From assembly GCF_963678635.1 (NCBI RefSeq), contig NC_087071.1:11671088-11735087 (forward strand): a DNA stretch of 64,000 bases, given 5' to 3'. The notes under the pieces were generated by a model that saw only the letters and a program-made list of their open reading frames with translations, searched no databases and was not told where the DNA came from. Source of the DNA: Symsagittifera roscoffensis (taxonomy: Eukaryota; Xenacoelomorpha; Acoela; Convolutidae). This document shows positions 51,720-63,680 of this stretch, in pieces (the stretch's first letter is position 1; every line of letters starts with the position of its first letter). The translations under genes and the position numbers were made by a program.

Positions 51720-51731
51720 TAAAAACGTCTA

Positions 51732-52617
51732 TGTAACATTCGCCCAAATATCACACAGCGACGGAGCGTAGAAAAAGTACCTATCAACGACTGGCAGGCG
51801 TCAGTTACCTTAATTCTACTCGTTTTTCACCGTCTCGACCTTGCCAGTTGATTTTCTGGTCTGTCTAGGGCAAAGTAAAAAGTTACTATTTTTAGGCCAT
51901 CAGTCAAACGACTTTTGATCAGCTTTCGTTTGCATGCGAACACAACCACATAGCTGAGTCTCGGATCCTCAGACTACGTGATTGTCATTAAAAACACGGC
52001 TCGAACAACCTATTTTTATATGTTTTTGTGTGACAGTTTTATATTAAATCCATTGGAGATGGATTGACCTTTTCCTTTCTCTATCTACTCATACTCTGAA
52101 ATATCAAATAATATCGGTGTTTAATTAATATCTAGGACATTCCAGCAACTGTTATAGCTAGTTTACACAGTCCCTTCACATATAACAGTCTCTGGGGGAC
52201 CAAGCCTCCGCTCCCGTGATTTTCTTGAGATAACACTCTTATCTCCTATATTTCGTGTCCCGGGAGGGTTCCGTGGTATTTCTCTTCCCCCCACCGAAGC
52301 CTCCGTCTCCACAAATATCTGTCACTAAGGTCCTTATCGTGTGTTATTGCCACGATAAGAGGCTCCGTAATTTTCTCGTCTCGGATACAACCGTTCGTTA
52401 CAAAATATGGCGTCGTTCTGATTTTTCTCTATTTTATTCAAAATGGCCGTCTTTTTTCTATTTCTCAGAAATGTTCTCCTTCAAATCGAAATTTTAAAAT
52501 TAAAAATTCCAGAACATTCTGACCCTCCGTCGCAACACTTTTTTGTTCGTAAGGCCTTTAGTCACTTTTATTTCCGTCGCGGGAAGGTTATACTGTGTCA
52601 TCCGGCGGAATGGCACA
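51732..52617 (-). repeat. 5' LTR of element I
   Basis: 886 bp, the same as 28168-29054 but for one substitution and one missing G. Its outer (sense 5') end TGTGCCATTCC abuts the AAG flank at 52618. Confidence 0.97.
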
Positions 52618-55318
52618 AAGACGATATGAAAATCGTGAAGAGGATGGTATGCGTGAAGCTGAGTGATGACATCCACAACCCTGGTGAGATGAATGGACAG
52701 ATCATGGCACTAAAGGAGCATGTCAATGCGAGATATAGGCTGTCAGACCCAATAAGAGCCCAAAAGAATGACAAAATGACAAGTAAACTCTCCAAATGGA
52801 TCCAGTCGGGGGTCAAAGAGAAGGGGGAACTCGAGGAAGACAGCTACAAGATCTTGAGCCAGTTCTACAAAGAAAAGAAAGACTTACTCTATCACACAGC
52901 TGATGGGGTGGTAGCATGCAAGAGGAAAGATGAGGAGAAGATATTACACAAGCACAACCTCATCATACTACCACAATTGTATCAAACGGAGGTGCTTTTC
53001 AGATCGCACGACCAGATGGGGCACCAGGGGATAGATAAAGTACAACAAAGGATACTTCACAGGTTTGATTGGCCAGGAATGAGAAAAGCTTGCGAGAGGT
53101 GGGTGAATGCCTGCCTGGCATGTCTCCAGGTAAAGGACCCAAGGAAGATGAAGTTCCCCCTCAAGTCCGTTGAGAGCTCAGAGTTCAATGAAGTGGTGCA
53201 GATGGACCATCAAAAAATCTGCATGAAGGAGTCGGGATATAACCAGATACTGGTTATAATAGATCATTTCACAAAGTTGGCGGAAGCGGTTCCGTGCCAG
53301 ACAGCCTCGGCCGAGGAGACATGTGATCATCTGATAACGCATTGGATATCGCGGTATGGTTGTCCAATGACTTTCCAGTCGGACAACAAAAAAGCTTTTG
53401 TGGGGGACCTGACAAAAGAGTTGATGAGGAGATCGCACATTGCTCAAGCACACTCGACGACCTACCACCCATAGACCAACGGGTTGGTAGAGAGACAGAA
53501 CAGGACATTGGTCAACATGTTAAGGGTGTACTGCTCAAGATACATGACGGACTGGGATAAATACCTGCCACAGGTAGTAGCGGCCTACAACAGTACACAG
53601 CATACAACGACGGGCATCAGTCCTTTCATGATGTTGACGGGCAGGGAGAGAGCGATGCCTCTGACATTCTTTTACCCGGAATACGAGAGGAAAAGGACGT
53701 CGCCTCAAGCATACGTGAAAGAAGCGATCAAAAGACAACAGGAGCTAAACGAGCTATGCAGGAGGAACACGGCGCAAGCGCAAATGAGACAACGCAGAAA
53801 ATATGACGAAAAAATATCACAAGCAAAGCCATATGAAGTGGGCCAATACGTGTGGGTCTTCCAAAATGTCATACCGCCCAAGGGAACAAAGAAACTATTC
53901 AAGAAGTGGAGGGGACCATTCATGATAACTGAAGTACATCAAAATGGACGGTTCTACCGCTTGAGTACTGGGCGAGCAGCACATTATGAAAATCTGTAGC
54001 CTCACGTCCCGTCCCGGAGGACTGGTGCATACCAAAGGACATGGAGGGTCTCGAGTACCTGGTGGTAGAGCCAGCGTGTGAAGTGAATGAAAAAGGCACC
54101 AGAGAGAAAAATGATGGTAATGATAACTTGAGTTTGGGCGACAATGAAAAGATAGAGGTGGAATCTGAAGCAGGATCGTTTGTAGAAGAAGACTGGAACG
54201 ACCCGGAGCAAAATGAGGTGCCGAAGTGGATGGAGCCAAATCGACCAATACCACCGGGAACCAGGACTGGCAATCGTAAACGGACAGGCATGAGGTACAA
54301 CAGATACGGGGATGACTTTTTGATTGATAAGATACAGCCAGACAAATTGGGCGAGGAACTACTGAGTGCAGGCGATCTGGAAGCAGAAGAAGAATGGCAG
54401 GTCATTGATGATGGTGGGCAATATCCGCAGGAAGACTACTCGACACCAAAATTGCAGACGGATCTCGAACAGAGTGAGATAGAGAGGAGGGAGAACACGA
54501 ACCTGAGGATACTAGAGTGGATGCGCGATGTCAAAGACGAAAGCCACGAAGGACAAAGCATTCAACAAGTCGACGTGTCATCGGAAAAATATATGAAGGC
54601 AGAGGACACTCTCTTCGGCTGGACGGCAACAGACAGGCCACTGGACATTCCGCCGGACAATTCAGACCCGACAACATCGACGGGGGCGTCGATAAATATT
54701 TTTGTCCGGGGAGTGGGGGTAGGACTTACCCACAACGAAAATTTGATGATAAAGAAGCTCAAGGAAGTGAGAGAAACAAGCGAATTGGAACTGGAAGAAG
54801 AAGAGCCAGAGCCTAACATAGGTCGGAATTTCAAAACGAAATTTGAAATACCCAATCAATCCTCGGAAAACATTATGATAACAGATAGCGACTTCATCCA
54901 GTCAAACAGGACTAGCGCGATCTGCATCACGGCAGACATGAGTTTCAAGTCGAGACTGGAGGCTGACTTCAAGAGAGAGTACCAGAACGTGGAGTTTCTA
55001 TTCAGACAGAGACCGGGGCTGGGAGGAATGGCGGCACTTCCCCCATCAGTAGCGCAAGTCCCAGGCAAGTACCTGTGCTTCCTAGTGACGAGGGTCAACG
55101 AGAGGAATACCATCGACCCTGAACACGTGATGTTGGCACTGACCAGACTACGAGACTTCATGATTGAAAGAAGGATAACGGAGGTCTCAATGCCGGTCTA
55201 TGACCAAAACAGAGGCAAGTTGAGCCCAAGGAAACTATATGCTATCCTGCACGTGGTCTTCGCAGAAACGGAGATAATGGTACATCTGCACAAGAAATAC
55301 TACTTGAGCGTCGCCTGA
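52618..55318 (+). pseudogene. gag-pol: Element III ORF1 (gag-pol), right part with integrase and macrodomain-like end
   Basis: This continues the frame cut at 28167, starting DDMKIVKRMVCVKL. Integrase: zinc finger GHQGIDKVQQRI...CLACLQ (about 53025-53130), catalytic MDHQK (about 53205), FQSDNKKAF (about 53380) and VERQNRT (about 53487). A stop at 53472 lies between the second and third catalytic residues. Another at 53997 and a one-base shift near 54015 follow. The last part (54041-55318) is a clean 425-codon frame. It holds the IFVRGVGVGL segment at 54695-54725, encoded by a G-rich tract, and the macrodomain-like domain at 54862-55310, ending YYLSVA. In that domain the Lys after LVT is Arg here. 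Confidence 0.92.
54862..55318 (+). other. Macrodomain-like region of element III
   Basis: Conserved with 39108-39570 and 528-1000. In order it shows MITDSDF, AICITADMSFKSRLEADFKREY, KYLCFLVTR, LTRLRDFM, VSMPVYDQNRGKL and IMVHLHKKYYLS. It sits at the very C-terminus of the polyprotein. Confidence 0.65.
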
Positions 55319-55850
55319 GTTGGGTACATGGGGGTCTCGAGTAGGACAGGAAGGGATCTCAAGTCGGGTACTGGGGTACGGCACAGGTAAAGGGATCTTA
55401 AAACGCGATTGGCATGACAATTGAATTTTAGAAAAATTGACGGTGCTAAAACATAAAATGAATCTGCATGCTTTTAGGGAACTTTCAATTGAAATGTTTT
55501 AAGTGGAATGAAAATGATAAGGTTTTAACCATACTGGTAAAAGGGGGTTTCCAGGTTAGGAACACGAAATGTTGGTCTTAATATGGATTTTGTTTTTTCA
55601 GATCAAGTTTGATAAACAAAGTTGATAATTCAACTATACTCAAGCGAAAGACAGGAAAGAAAATCTTGATTGAGCTCGCGACAATCAACACTTGCAGCAA
55701 GTTTTTGCAAAAAGATATTTCTGGAGTATTCAAGTTGAGACGGTAATTCTTGAGTTGGTAAGGTAATTCTTGAGTTGGTTAGGTAATTCTTGAGTTGGTA
55801 AGGTAATTCTTGAGATGGTTAATACTTGAAATCATCCCGAAGTCACAGAA
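55319..55850 (+). other. Element III intergenic region between ORF1 and ORF2
   Basis: AT-rich. At 55583-55602 the sequence GGATTTTGTTTTTTCAG is a good match to an animal 3' splice site, and ATCAAG follows. At 55743-55822 there are four tandem copies of about 20 bp (GGTAATTCTTGAGTTGGTAA). ORF2 starts 30 bp later. Confidence 0.65.
55743..55822. repeat. Four tandem 19-20 bp units
   Basis: GGTAATTCTTGAGTTGGTAA repeated four times just before ORF2 of element III, with one or two changes per copy. Confidence 0.9.
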
Positions 55851-58800
55851 ATGGCAGATAGGTTCTGGAAGTCCATGCCCGCGGCCCTGAAGAAGCCTAC
55901 TCTTGATGAGCTGTACAGACGCCTGAGGGACCTGTATTACACCCAAGTAGACGAGAGAATGGCGGTAATGCTGAACGCCATCCTTCAGTTAGAAGAACAA
56001 GGTGAATGCAGGGAGTCTGCAACGGAAGCTGTCTTGATGGTCGGCTATACCACCGAGGGAATATCAAATCAGGAACAAACCAGGTGGTTGTCATGGAATG
56101 TGGATGGAGGAGTAAGGGGCTTTGACTTGGCAAGGAACCCTGGCCTGAGTAACAACACCGAATATGGCGCAGGAGAATTCCCACTACCAACTAGGCCATC
56201 AGCAAGATCGACAGGCCAAAGCGCTAGTAAGGTGCCATCGATGACGCGAGCGCAGCAGACGGAAGAGGCGTATCCGGACCTTAGTGTTCTAAAGAAAGAG
56301 CTCGAGAAGACGCAAAGGGAGAGGAACAAGGCGAACCTCGATCGGGATCAAGTAAAGCTGGATCGGGAACAGGCTCAGCTGGAAAGGGGCCAAGCGGTCA
56401 TCGAACGAGACCAGACACTGAGGTTGCTTTAGATGCTGCGGGCCGAACATCAGCAGGAAATAAGGGTGCGGGAGAATGTCGCGAAATGTGAACAACTGAA
56501 GTCGGAGATGGAGAGAATCCAACAACGACAACGTGAACTTGATGCACAGAAGGGAGCCAGGCCAAAGGAACGAGTGGTTACCAGCTCGAGGCCAGAGTCA
56601 CGCATGGAGGTGGATGAAGCTCCCAGGGCAAGGGGACGGTTCAACCTTGACCGCGCGGCTCGAAAACACATGAGTGAGGGGTTGGAAGTGTGGATACCGA
56701 CTGAATCAACGTCCTCCCTGCGCGGCCTAGAAACACAACCCATACGCCCGCTGATGGGTGTGGTACTGCCAGGATATACCCCAACCTCAACCTCGAGCGG
56801 CAGTCAGGTGAGCGGCAGCTCATCGCGTCTGAAGGAATTGAACGAGAGATTACATCTGAGAAGTCGTGAAAGTTCGGCAAGGGCGGAGCTTCCCCCGACG
56901 TGGAGGGAGCAGCCGGTCAGGAGCGTGATGATCTCGAGTTACAAGAAGAATACTGAAAAGAGATACCACAGGCACAATCGCCTGGATTGGAGTTCAGAAC
57001 AAAGGGCCAGGAGGGATTGCTTTCATGATGCAGCCTGGGTGGAATACCTTTCGCCACCCCGTGTGCCAGAAGGCGCAGTCCACCTAATTATAGGGGATCG
57101 CCTGTTGCGGGTGTTGACCCGGATCCAATCACATTGGCAGACAGGAATCTTGAGTTTCGCTGGAGCTGCCACGCCACAAATATTGGCAACACTTGAGATG
57201 CTAGGGATGGCAAGAGTATACACGGTGACTCTGATGATCGGAACGAATGACGTATCAAGGGGAGAGGCGAGAAAAGTGACGAGGTTGCACGACAAGATGA
57301 GCTGCCTCCTCGAGGAGTTGAGGATCCAGATGGATCCTATCCTGCTCACAGTATGTACTGTCCCTTATAACATGAAGTTCGACCAGCACGCCATGGAGAT
57401 GAACGAGAAGGTGCGGAATCTAAACGAGGTGATCAGAGAAATCCACCGGAAGAGCGTGCTCCCCATTGGGTTATTGGATGTGGCGGAGCGGATGGAACAG
57501 GCTGGATTCCCTGACGATGCATCCGCAGATGGAATCCACTTCGACAGACCGAAGGGAGTGGAGTGGTTAAATGACGTCTTTCAGGGACACATGAATGCGC
57601 TAGAGGCGGATCTGCTGGAGACGGCCCAATTCACATTCAGGCCACCTCCAAACCCACCATTCCTTGCCTCGAGGGCTTTGTCTAGTCGTTTGGGACCGAG
57701 GGTCGACTCTAGAGACAGCTCAAGAAGCAATCAGGCCAGATTGCCGAGTGCCGTACCAATGGAAGCTGAGGAGGTGACGTCATCAACGCCCCCGGGTTCG
57801 GTAGTATCCTCAGTGGTAGTGGCAGAGAGCAAGCGGGTGGAGAGGCCAGTGGAAACCACTCGCTTGACATATCCAGAGAAGGTGAGAGGGTAGGACCTGG
57901 AAGATTTGGAATGCAGGCGAGAATTAGCGGAGACTCTGGGTATTGAACGAATGTCGCACGAGGACTTGAGTAGACATCATTGCGTGGACTGGTTGAAGGC
58001 TCATGAGACGCACTTCTCGAGGGCAAAATTGATGGAGACCGCGGACCTGACCGGGATTCCCACGAAAACGATCATGGGACCCATCAACTACAGACCTCTC
58101 AAGCTGCTGGGAAGTCCGGGACTCATAGCGGAACCCCCCAAACATCGAACGAGCATTGCCAGGATCAGATTGGCGACCCCGGCACAGTTGAGGGTGGTGG
58201 ATAAGCTGCTGAATCCAAGGGAAATGGAATTGCCAGATGCCGCCTATGAAGGCACGAAGTTGGCGGAAGATCCTAGATACGGGAAGCCCTGTGGGAGCAC
58301 CCAGCTGGCCAAGACCTTGGCAGTTTACGAAAGAGCAGATCCAGCTGCTGCGAGGTTGGTCATCGTGGCGGGATCAGACTTCGAAGGAACGTCTCCTAAG
58401 TTGTTCTGGCCAGAGACTCTGGTATACTCATTGCCAGGAGCTGAACTAAACCAGATGTTAACCCTAGTGGTAGCAATAAAATCAGAGATGCCCTGTGAGC
58501 CTGAGCTGCTATTATTTGCGGGAATGAATGATCATTTGCAGGCGACTGGGTTTCTTGAGCAGCTTAAGGGCAACGAACCAGCACCGAGGAAAATTTGGGA
58601 AGCCATTCAGACGTTGTTTGCAGCGATGAATGAGGTGCAAGAAAACGTTGTCTCGAGATTCGGGTCCAAACGAAGGTGGTGTTCACTACGTCCCCCGGAT
58701 ACGCGAATATGCCTCCCGCCCTGCAATTCGTGTACGCAGTCTTGATCCTGATAGCCGAGGGAAATGAATGGCGAATTCTAATGGCAGCTCCCAATCGAGA

Positions 58801-61800
58801 ATTGGAACCAACGAACCTGAGGCTCCGCAAGTCAGAATTGGCAGCGGCATGGGCGGACATATCTCATGCGCTGAGGGGCTTCTATGGATTAGCCGACATC
58901 CTAATTGTATTGGACGAGGTCCTCTTGCTAGAGATATCGAACTTTGCCAGGCAACTTAAGTTCAGTCCAGTCATCGGGGACGATCACCCGGCGATAAATC
59001 AATTGACGGCCAGCTTGTGGTTTTGGAGTATGGAGGTGACAATCACAAGTTCCACCAGCAAATCTAGAGGCCCGAGCGAGAGAAAAAATGTGGCCGCAAC
59101 GGAATAACAACTGGAATCGATGGCATATCGTCTGACGCAAGAGAACGGCTGGTGGCCATTTTTGACACCAAGGCTGGAGAATGCCACAGATAAAACGAGA
59201 GAGGATGCGCCACCTCTCGTGAAGCAAGTCTGGAGTTTTCTTGAGAAGCAACTGGAACTGGCCGAAGGAAGAGAGATGACGGTGGCTAGATTTGTCTCAG
59301 CCGCCAATGAGGTGACAATCGGAGGAATCTGGAGAGAGCACGCAAAGGGCGAGCTGAGGACAAGAAGGGATCACGAGATTCTTAAGTTCTTGAGTCCTTG
59401 CTGGAGGAAAGATTTCATGGCGGAAATGTTCGGCACAAAAGCGACCATCCTTAGAGCCTTCGTGCAGGAGATACTGGGCATGCCCATCAGCCTGCTTTTG
59501 ACTTGTACCTGGTTTACCCCAGATACTTGTTCAACATGGGCCCAGCGTACATGTTCAGTCGAGGAGTAGAAACACTCCGGATTGATGGGTATCTGGCACT
59601 AGTGCTCTTGACCCATGGTGAATTGGTGTCATTTCATCGACTGATGAAATATGGGTAGCCCCTGTCGATGAGGAAGGTCCACTCGAGCATCGACACCTAT
59701 TCCTATAAGTGTGCAGCGGGGCTGAAGACGCTGTTAGTGCAATACCTCATGATGCAGAATCGACACATGACGGGTGAGGAGAAGAACCCAAAGACGAGAG
59801 AGGAGTCGAGGAAGATGAATGGAGGCATGCCTTTGTTGACTGACCTATGCCTGGCAATGAGGTCGGACCCGATGGGGATAATCCGGGGTCTAGAGGAGGT
59901 CGTAACCTGCATTTATGGACCAGCGGTGACGTATGCATTTCCAGATCCCCTAGTGACGGCGTATCGTTACTCCGTAACGCACTTGAGTCTCATAAGTGTG
60001 CTGGACGGGACGGCACTCAATTGGTGTCAGCAGGAGGTGCTGAGGGCACATATGAGCAATACAGTACTCTTCGGAAAGGTGAAAGATGCCGAGTTGATAG
60101 CATATAATTTCCGGGGACAACTGCAGTGTAGAATGGGAGGCAAACGTGAGGGCCCCATCGAAACATATCCCAGGTTCTGGAACTTGAACACTCTGACTGC
60201 TGATGGGCGGGAGATCTTGAGGATTCCTGCTTGGAAGAACAGCTTTGAACTGGTTAAGAGGGAGCTAGAGGCCATAATGGAGAAGGAAATCTTGCCAGCC
60301 ACCATACCTGAGTTCCCGATAGTCAGGAGGATGACCTTGGGAATGAACAGTCCCTTAGTAGTTCCATCCATATTCGCGAGAGCGACAACAGAGGAACTGC
60401 AGAAGAACTTCACTGATGGCTGGGACCCCCTGTTCATCGGCTACACGGCGGCAGTTTATTTCCACACTAGTGAGAAGAAGATAAATTCGTGGACGACGCA
60501 AGCGAAGAAGATGAGAGGCTCGCTGCCCCCTGGGTTTGAGGTGCGAAAGGTCTTGAGAACTCTTGAGCAGGAGGGATTCGAGAACATGCTGCCGGTGTGG
60601 GACGATGGCAGGATGTTCGTGAATGAGGGACATATTGCATTGACGGACGACATGAAATTCGCGACAAGAAAGTATCGGGCACCCTATGGGCTGCAGCAGG
60701 TGGAGATGAGACAAGAGGGAAGAGAGCTGGATGCAGCAGGTCAGCTGTATGTGGCCCTGACGGAGTATAAGAAATTGGACCCTGCGACGCCATCACCGCT
60801 GTCGGTAGATACACCTGGAGACAAGAGGAGCGGACCTGTGGAAGACCGGTTCAAGAGAATTCTTGAGAGAAGAAGAGTCGAGTCAGGAGAAGAGAGCATG
60901 GACGAAACTCTCAGCGAAGCCGGAGAGGACATGGAAGTGGGAAATACGCCAGAACCAAAGCCATCGGGGGAGGAGTTCACCACTCAAGAGCTGTTGAAAG
61001 ACCTGAGCGAAGAGAATTGGGCAGACACTGCCACTCCACCTCTGACCCCGTCTCCCCGAAAAAATCTAGAATTGCCATTGACGAGTGAGACTTCCAATAT
61101 GGGAATGATACTCTTCAGTTCGGAAGAAAGGGAAAAGAATACGTTCGAAGGAAATAAGGATATGTTCCTGGGGACCCTGGATGACGACGCTTGGCGAAAG
61201 TTCTTGAAAGAGTTCAATCAAGAAGTGGGCAGCGAGACTACGCTGGACAAATTCAAAGATGAACTGTGGGACACAGTTGTGAAGTTTGGAGAGCCGCTTC
61301 TGATGGGGACAGGTCTGGATGAGAAGGCGAGAAAGGAGCTGCTGAGCAAGCTGGTCGAGCTGAGAAAGGCACGATCGAGGACCAGAGACGACAAATGTAA
61401 AGACAGCTGTACTCTGAAACTAAAAACTGTAGTTAAAATCGTTGATGATGTAAAAGGGGATAAGTTTGGGACTAGTAATATGATTAAAAGTATTAATATC
61501 CTTAAGGCTCGAGCAGGGGGAGGCAAGAGCTGGAAGGGTTGGATACAGACAAAGAGGTTGAATCAGTGATGATAACGACAACGCCCTCAAGCAGAGATGT
61601 GAAAACTCGCAAGAGAAAAATAGAGGTAGAGGGATTGAGTAGTCCTTCAGCGGATGCTGTCTCGGAGGGAAACTTGAGAGAGACGGCGCCCATAGTTTTG
61701 GGGCGACGCAAGACGGCGGCCTACAAGAGCAACAAGGAGCTCAGAAGACCACTCGAAGTGGAGAGGGATATAGAGGTTTCCACCAGTTCGACATCGGAGG

Positions 61801-62794
61801 AGGACTTCAGGCCCCAGAAGACAAACGTGAGAAGAGGTTCAACGAACGGACAGACATGGGAAGTGGATGTCGGCAAGGAATGGGTCTCGAAGGGGCACCA
61901 GGCCACTGGGAAGCAAATAACGAATGATCCCCTGGAAAGGAATAAAACGAGGAACACCTCCCGGCCATGGTGGGTGGCCCTCGAGACATTGAAGGAAATG
62001 GAAGACTGCTTGAAGAAGTTGGACAGTGGAGTGGCTCGCAAGCGACGCAATTGGGCCACCCAGTAAAAGGCTGAGGTTAACAAGATAGAATTGGGAAACC
62101 AACTGAAGAGGACCTGGCAGAACTTATTAAAGGATCATTTTGAAGAAGCAATGAGGACATCCTCGTCATCACCGCCATTGATGGTGAATCCCTTCATTAG
62201 AACCGCAGGACAGTTGATGTTCACATGGAGTCTGGTGGGAATAGAGTTGGAGACACTGACCTCGTATGACAGGTTGAAGTTGGGAGGCAAGAAACTAGAG
62301 GTGTATCAAGCACTGATGCAACACGTTGCCAGGGATAATTCAGGCTTGAGCCTGGCTAGGAGGTAAGATGCCACCTGTTTCTTGAGATGGATAATGTCAA
62401 TGATGTCTGATAGCACCATCTTGGCGTGTCACCAAAGAGCAAGCGGAAGTAAAACCGTGGAAAGGAGAGTCTCAACAGTCATCTTAAACGTATATCTGGA
62501 ATAGAAAAGGAGTACTGGAATAGAAAAGGAGGATGGTTCCAGACTATCCCAAGAGAGCCACAGAAAGCTGGACGAGGTACGGAGTTTTTACAACAAGAAG
62601 TTCGAAGAGGAGCACGATGTTCACCGTAACCTGGCCTCGCCAGAGCAGTACTCGAGACTCAGTGAGAAAGGGGAATATCAGTACGTGTCGGGAGTAATGG
62701 GGATAGCCTACAACCCCTTCTTAGACTCAGAAGCTGGAGGTGCTCACAGGAACCACGAGGTAGCGGAGCTGCTGAAGTTTTGGACAGAAAAAAT
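55851..62794 (+). pseudogene. Element III ORF2, decayed, cut by element IV
   Basis: This is the homologue of element I ORF2, starting at MADRFWKSMP. Stops at 56430, 57891, 59105 and 62064, and frame changes near 58670, 59510 and 61550, show it is dead. The N-terminal block, coiled coil (56290-56560) and first SGNH domain (about 57080-57620) are readable. The nucleophile block reads GDR where element I has GDS, while GTND and DGIHF remain. The second SGNH-like region (58350-58900) has GSD and GMND. The middle block (59670-60480) aligns well with element I. Homology runs to YNPFLDSEAGGAH and LLKFWTEK at 62793, where the element IV LTR begins, so the C-terminal third is missing. Confidence 0.9.
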
Positions 62795-63680
62795 TGTAAC
62801 ATTCGCCCAAATATCACACAGCGACGGAGCGTAGAAAAAGTACCTATCAACGACTGGCAGGCGTCAGTTACCTTAATTCTACTCGTTTTTCACCGTCTCG
62901 ACCTTGCCAGTTGATTTTCTGGTCTGTCTAGGGCAAAGTAAAAAGTTACTATTTTTAGGCCATCAGTCAAACGACTTTTGATCAGCTTTCGTTTGCATGC
63001 GAACACAACCACATAGCTGAGTCTCGGATCCTCAGACTACGTGATTGTCATTAAAAACACGGCTCGAACAACCTATTTTTATATGTTTTTGTGTGACAGT
63101 TTTATATTAAATCCATTGGAGATGGATTGACCTTTTCCTTTCTCTATCTACTCATACTCTGAAATATCAAATAATATCGGTGTTTAATTAATATCTAGGA
63201 CATTCCAGCAACTGTTATAGCTAGTTTACACAGTCCCTTCACATATAACAGTCTCTGGGGGACCAAGCCTCCGCTCCCGTGATTTTCTTGAGATAACACT
63301 CTTATCTCCTATATTTCGTGTCCCGGGAGGGTTCCGTGGTATTTCTCTTCCCCCCACCGAAGCCTCCGTCTCCACAAATATCTGTCACTAAGGTCCTTAT
63401 CGTGTGTTATTGCCACGATAAGAGGCTCCGTAATTTTCTCGTCTCGGATACAACCGTTCGTTACAAAATATGGCGTCGTTCTGATTTTTCTCTATTTTAT
63501 TCAAAATGGCCGTCTTTTTTCTATTTCTCAGAAATGTTCTCCTTCAAATCGAAATTTTAAAATTAAAAATTCCAGAACATTCTGACCCTCCGTCGCAACA
63601 CTTTTTTGTTCGTAAGGCCTTTAGTCACTTTTATTTCCGTCGCGGGAAGGTTATACTGTGTCATCCGGCGGAATGGCACA
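62795..63680 (-). repeat. 3' LTR of element IV
   Basis: From TGTAACATTC to AATGGCACA. It is followed by the polypurine tract complement TACTCCCCGGACAAG at 63681. Confidence 0.97.

Larger units (their letters stand above)
28168..52617 (-). mobile_element. Element I: complete giant Ty3/Gypsy-type LTR retrotransposon
   Basis: A 24,450 bp insertion bounded by direct repeats of 887 and 886 bp, with TG...CA ends in the sense (minus) direction. It lies inside ORF1 of element III. Removing it together with one copy of the flanking AAG (28165-28167 and 52618-52620) joins the two halves of that frame exactly. Inside are a leader, ORF1 (gag-pol) and ORF2, both uninterrupted. I see only two differences between its LTRs: G or C in GGCTGGAACA/GGCTCGAACA, and one extra G near 28849. 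It is therefore young and may still be capable of movement. Typical Gypsy elements are 5-12 kb. Confidence 0.95.
18624..62794 (+). mobile_element. Element III: older giant element, interrupted twice
   Basis: LTR, PBS, leader, ORF1 and ORF2 all lie in plus orientation and are colinear with element I read in reverse. Without the 24.45 kb insertion, about 19.7 kb of it is visible. Its 3' LTR is not in the window. The many stops and shifts show that it was inactive for a long time before, or since, it received elements I and IV. Confidence 0.9.

Noticed and set aside
55235-62850. Many minus-strand frames of 60-140 codons opposite ORF2 of element III
   Set aside because: They are antisense shadows of the GC-richer coding strand and have no homologues in the matching place of element I.
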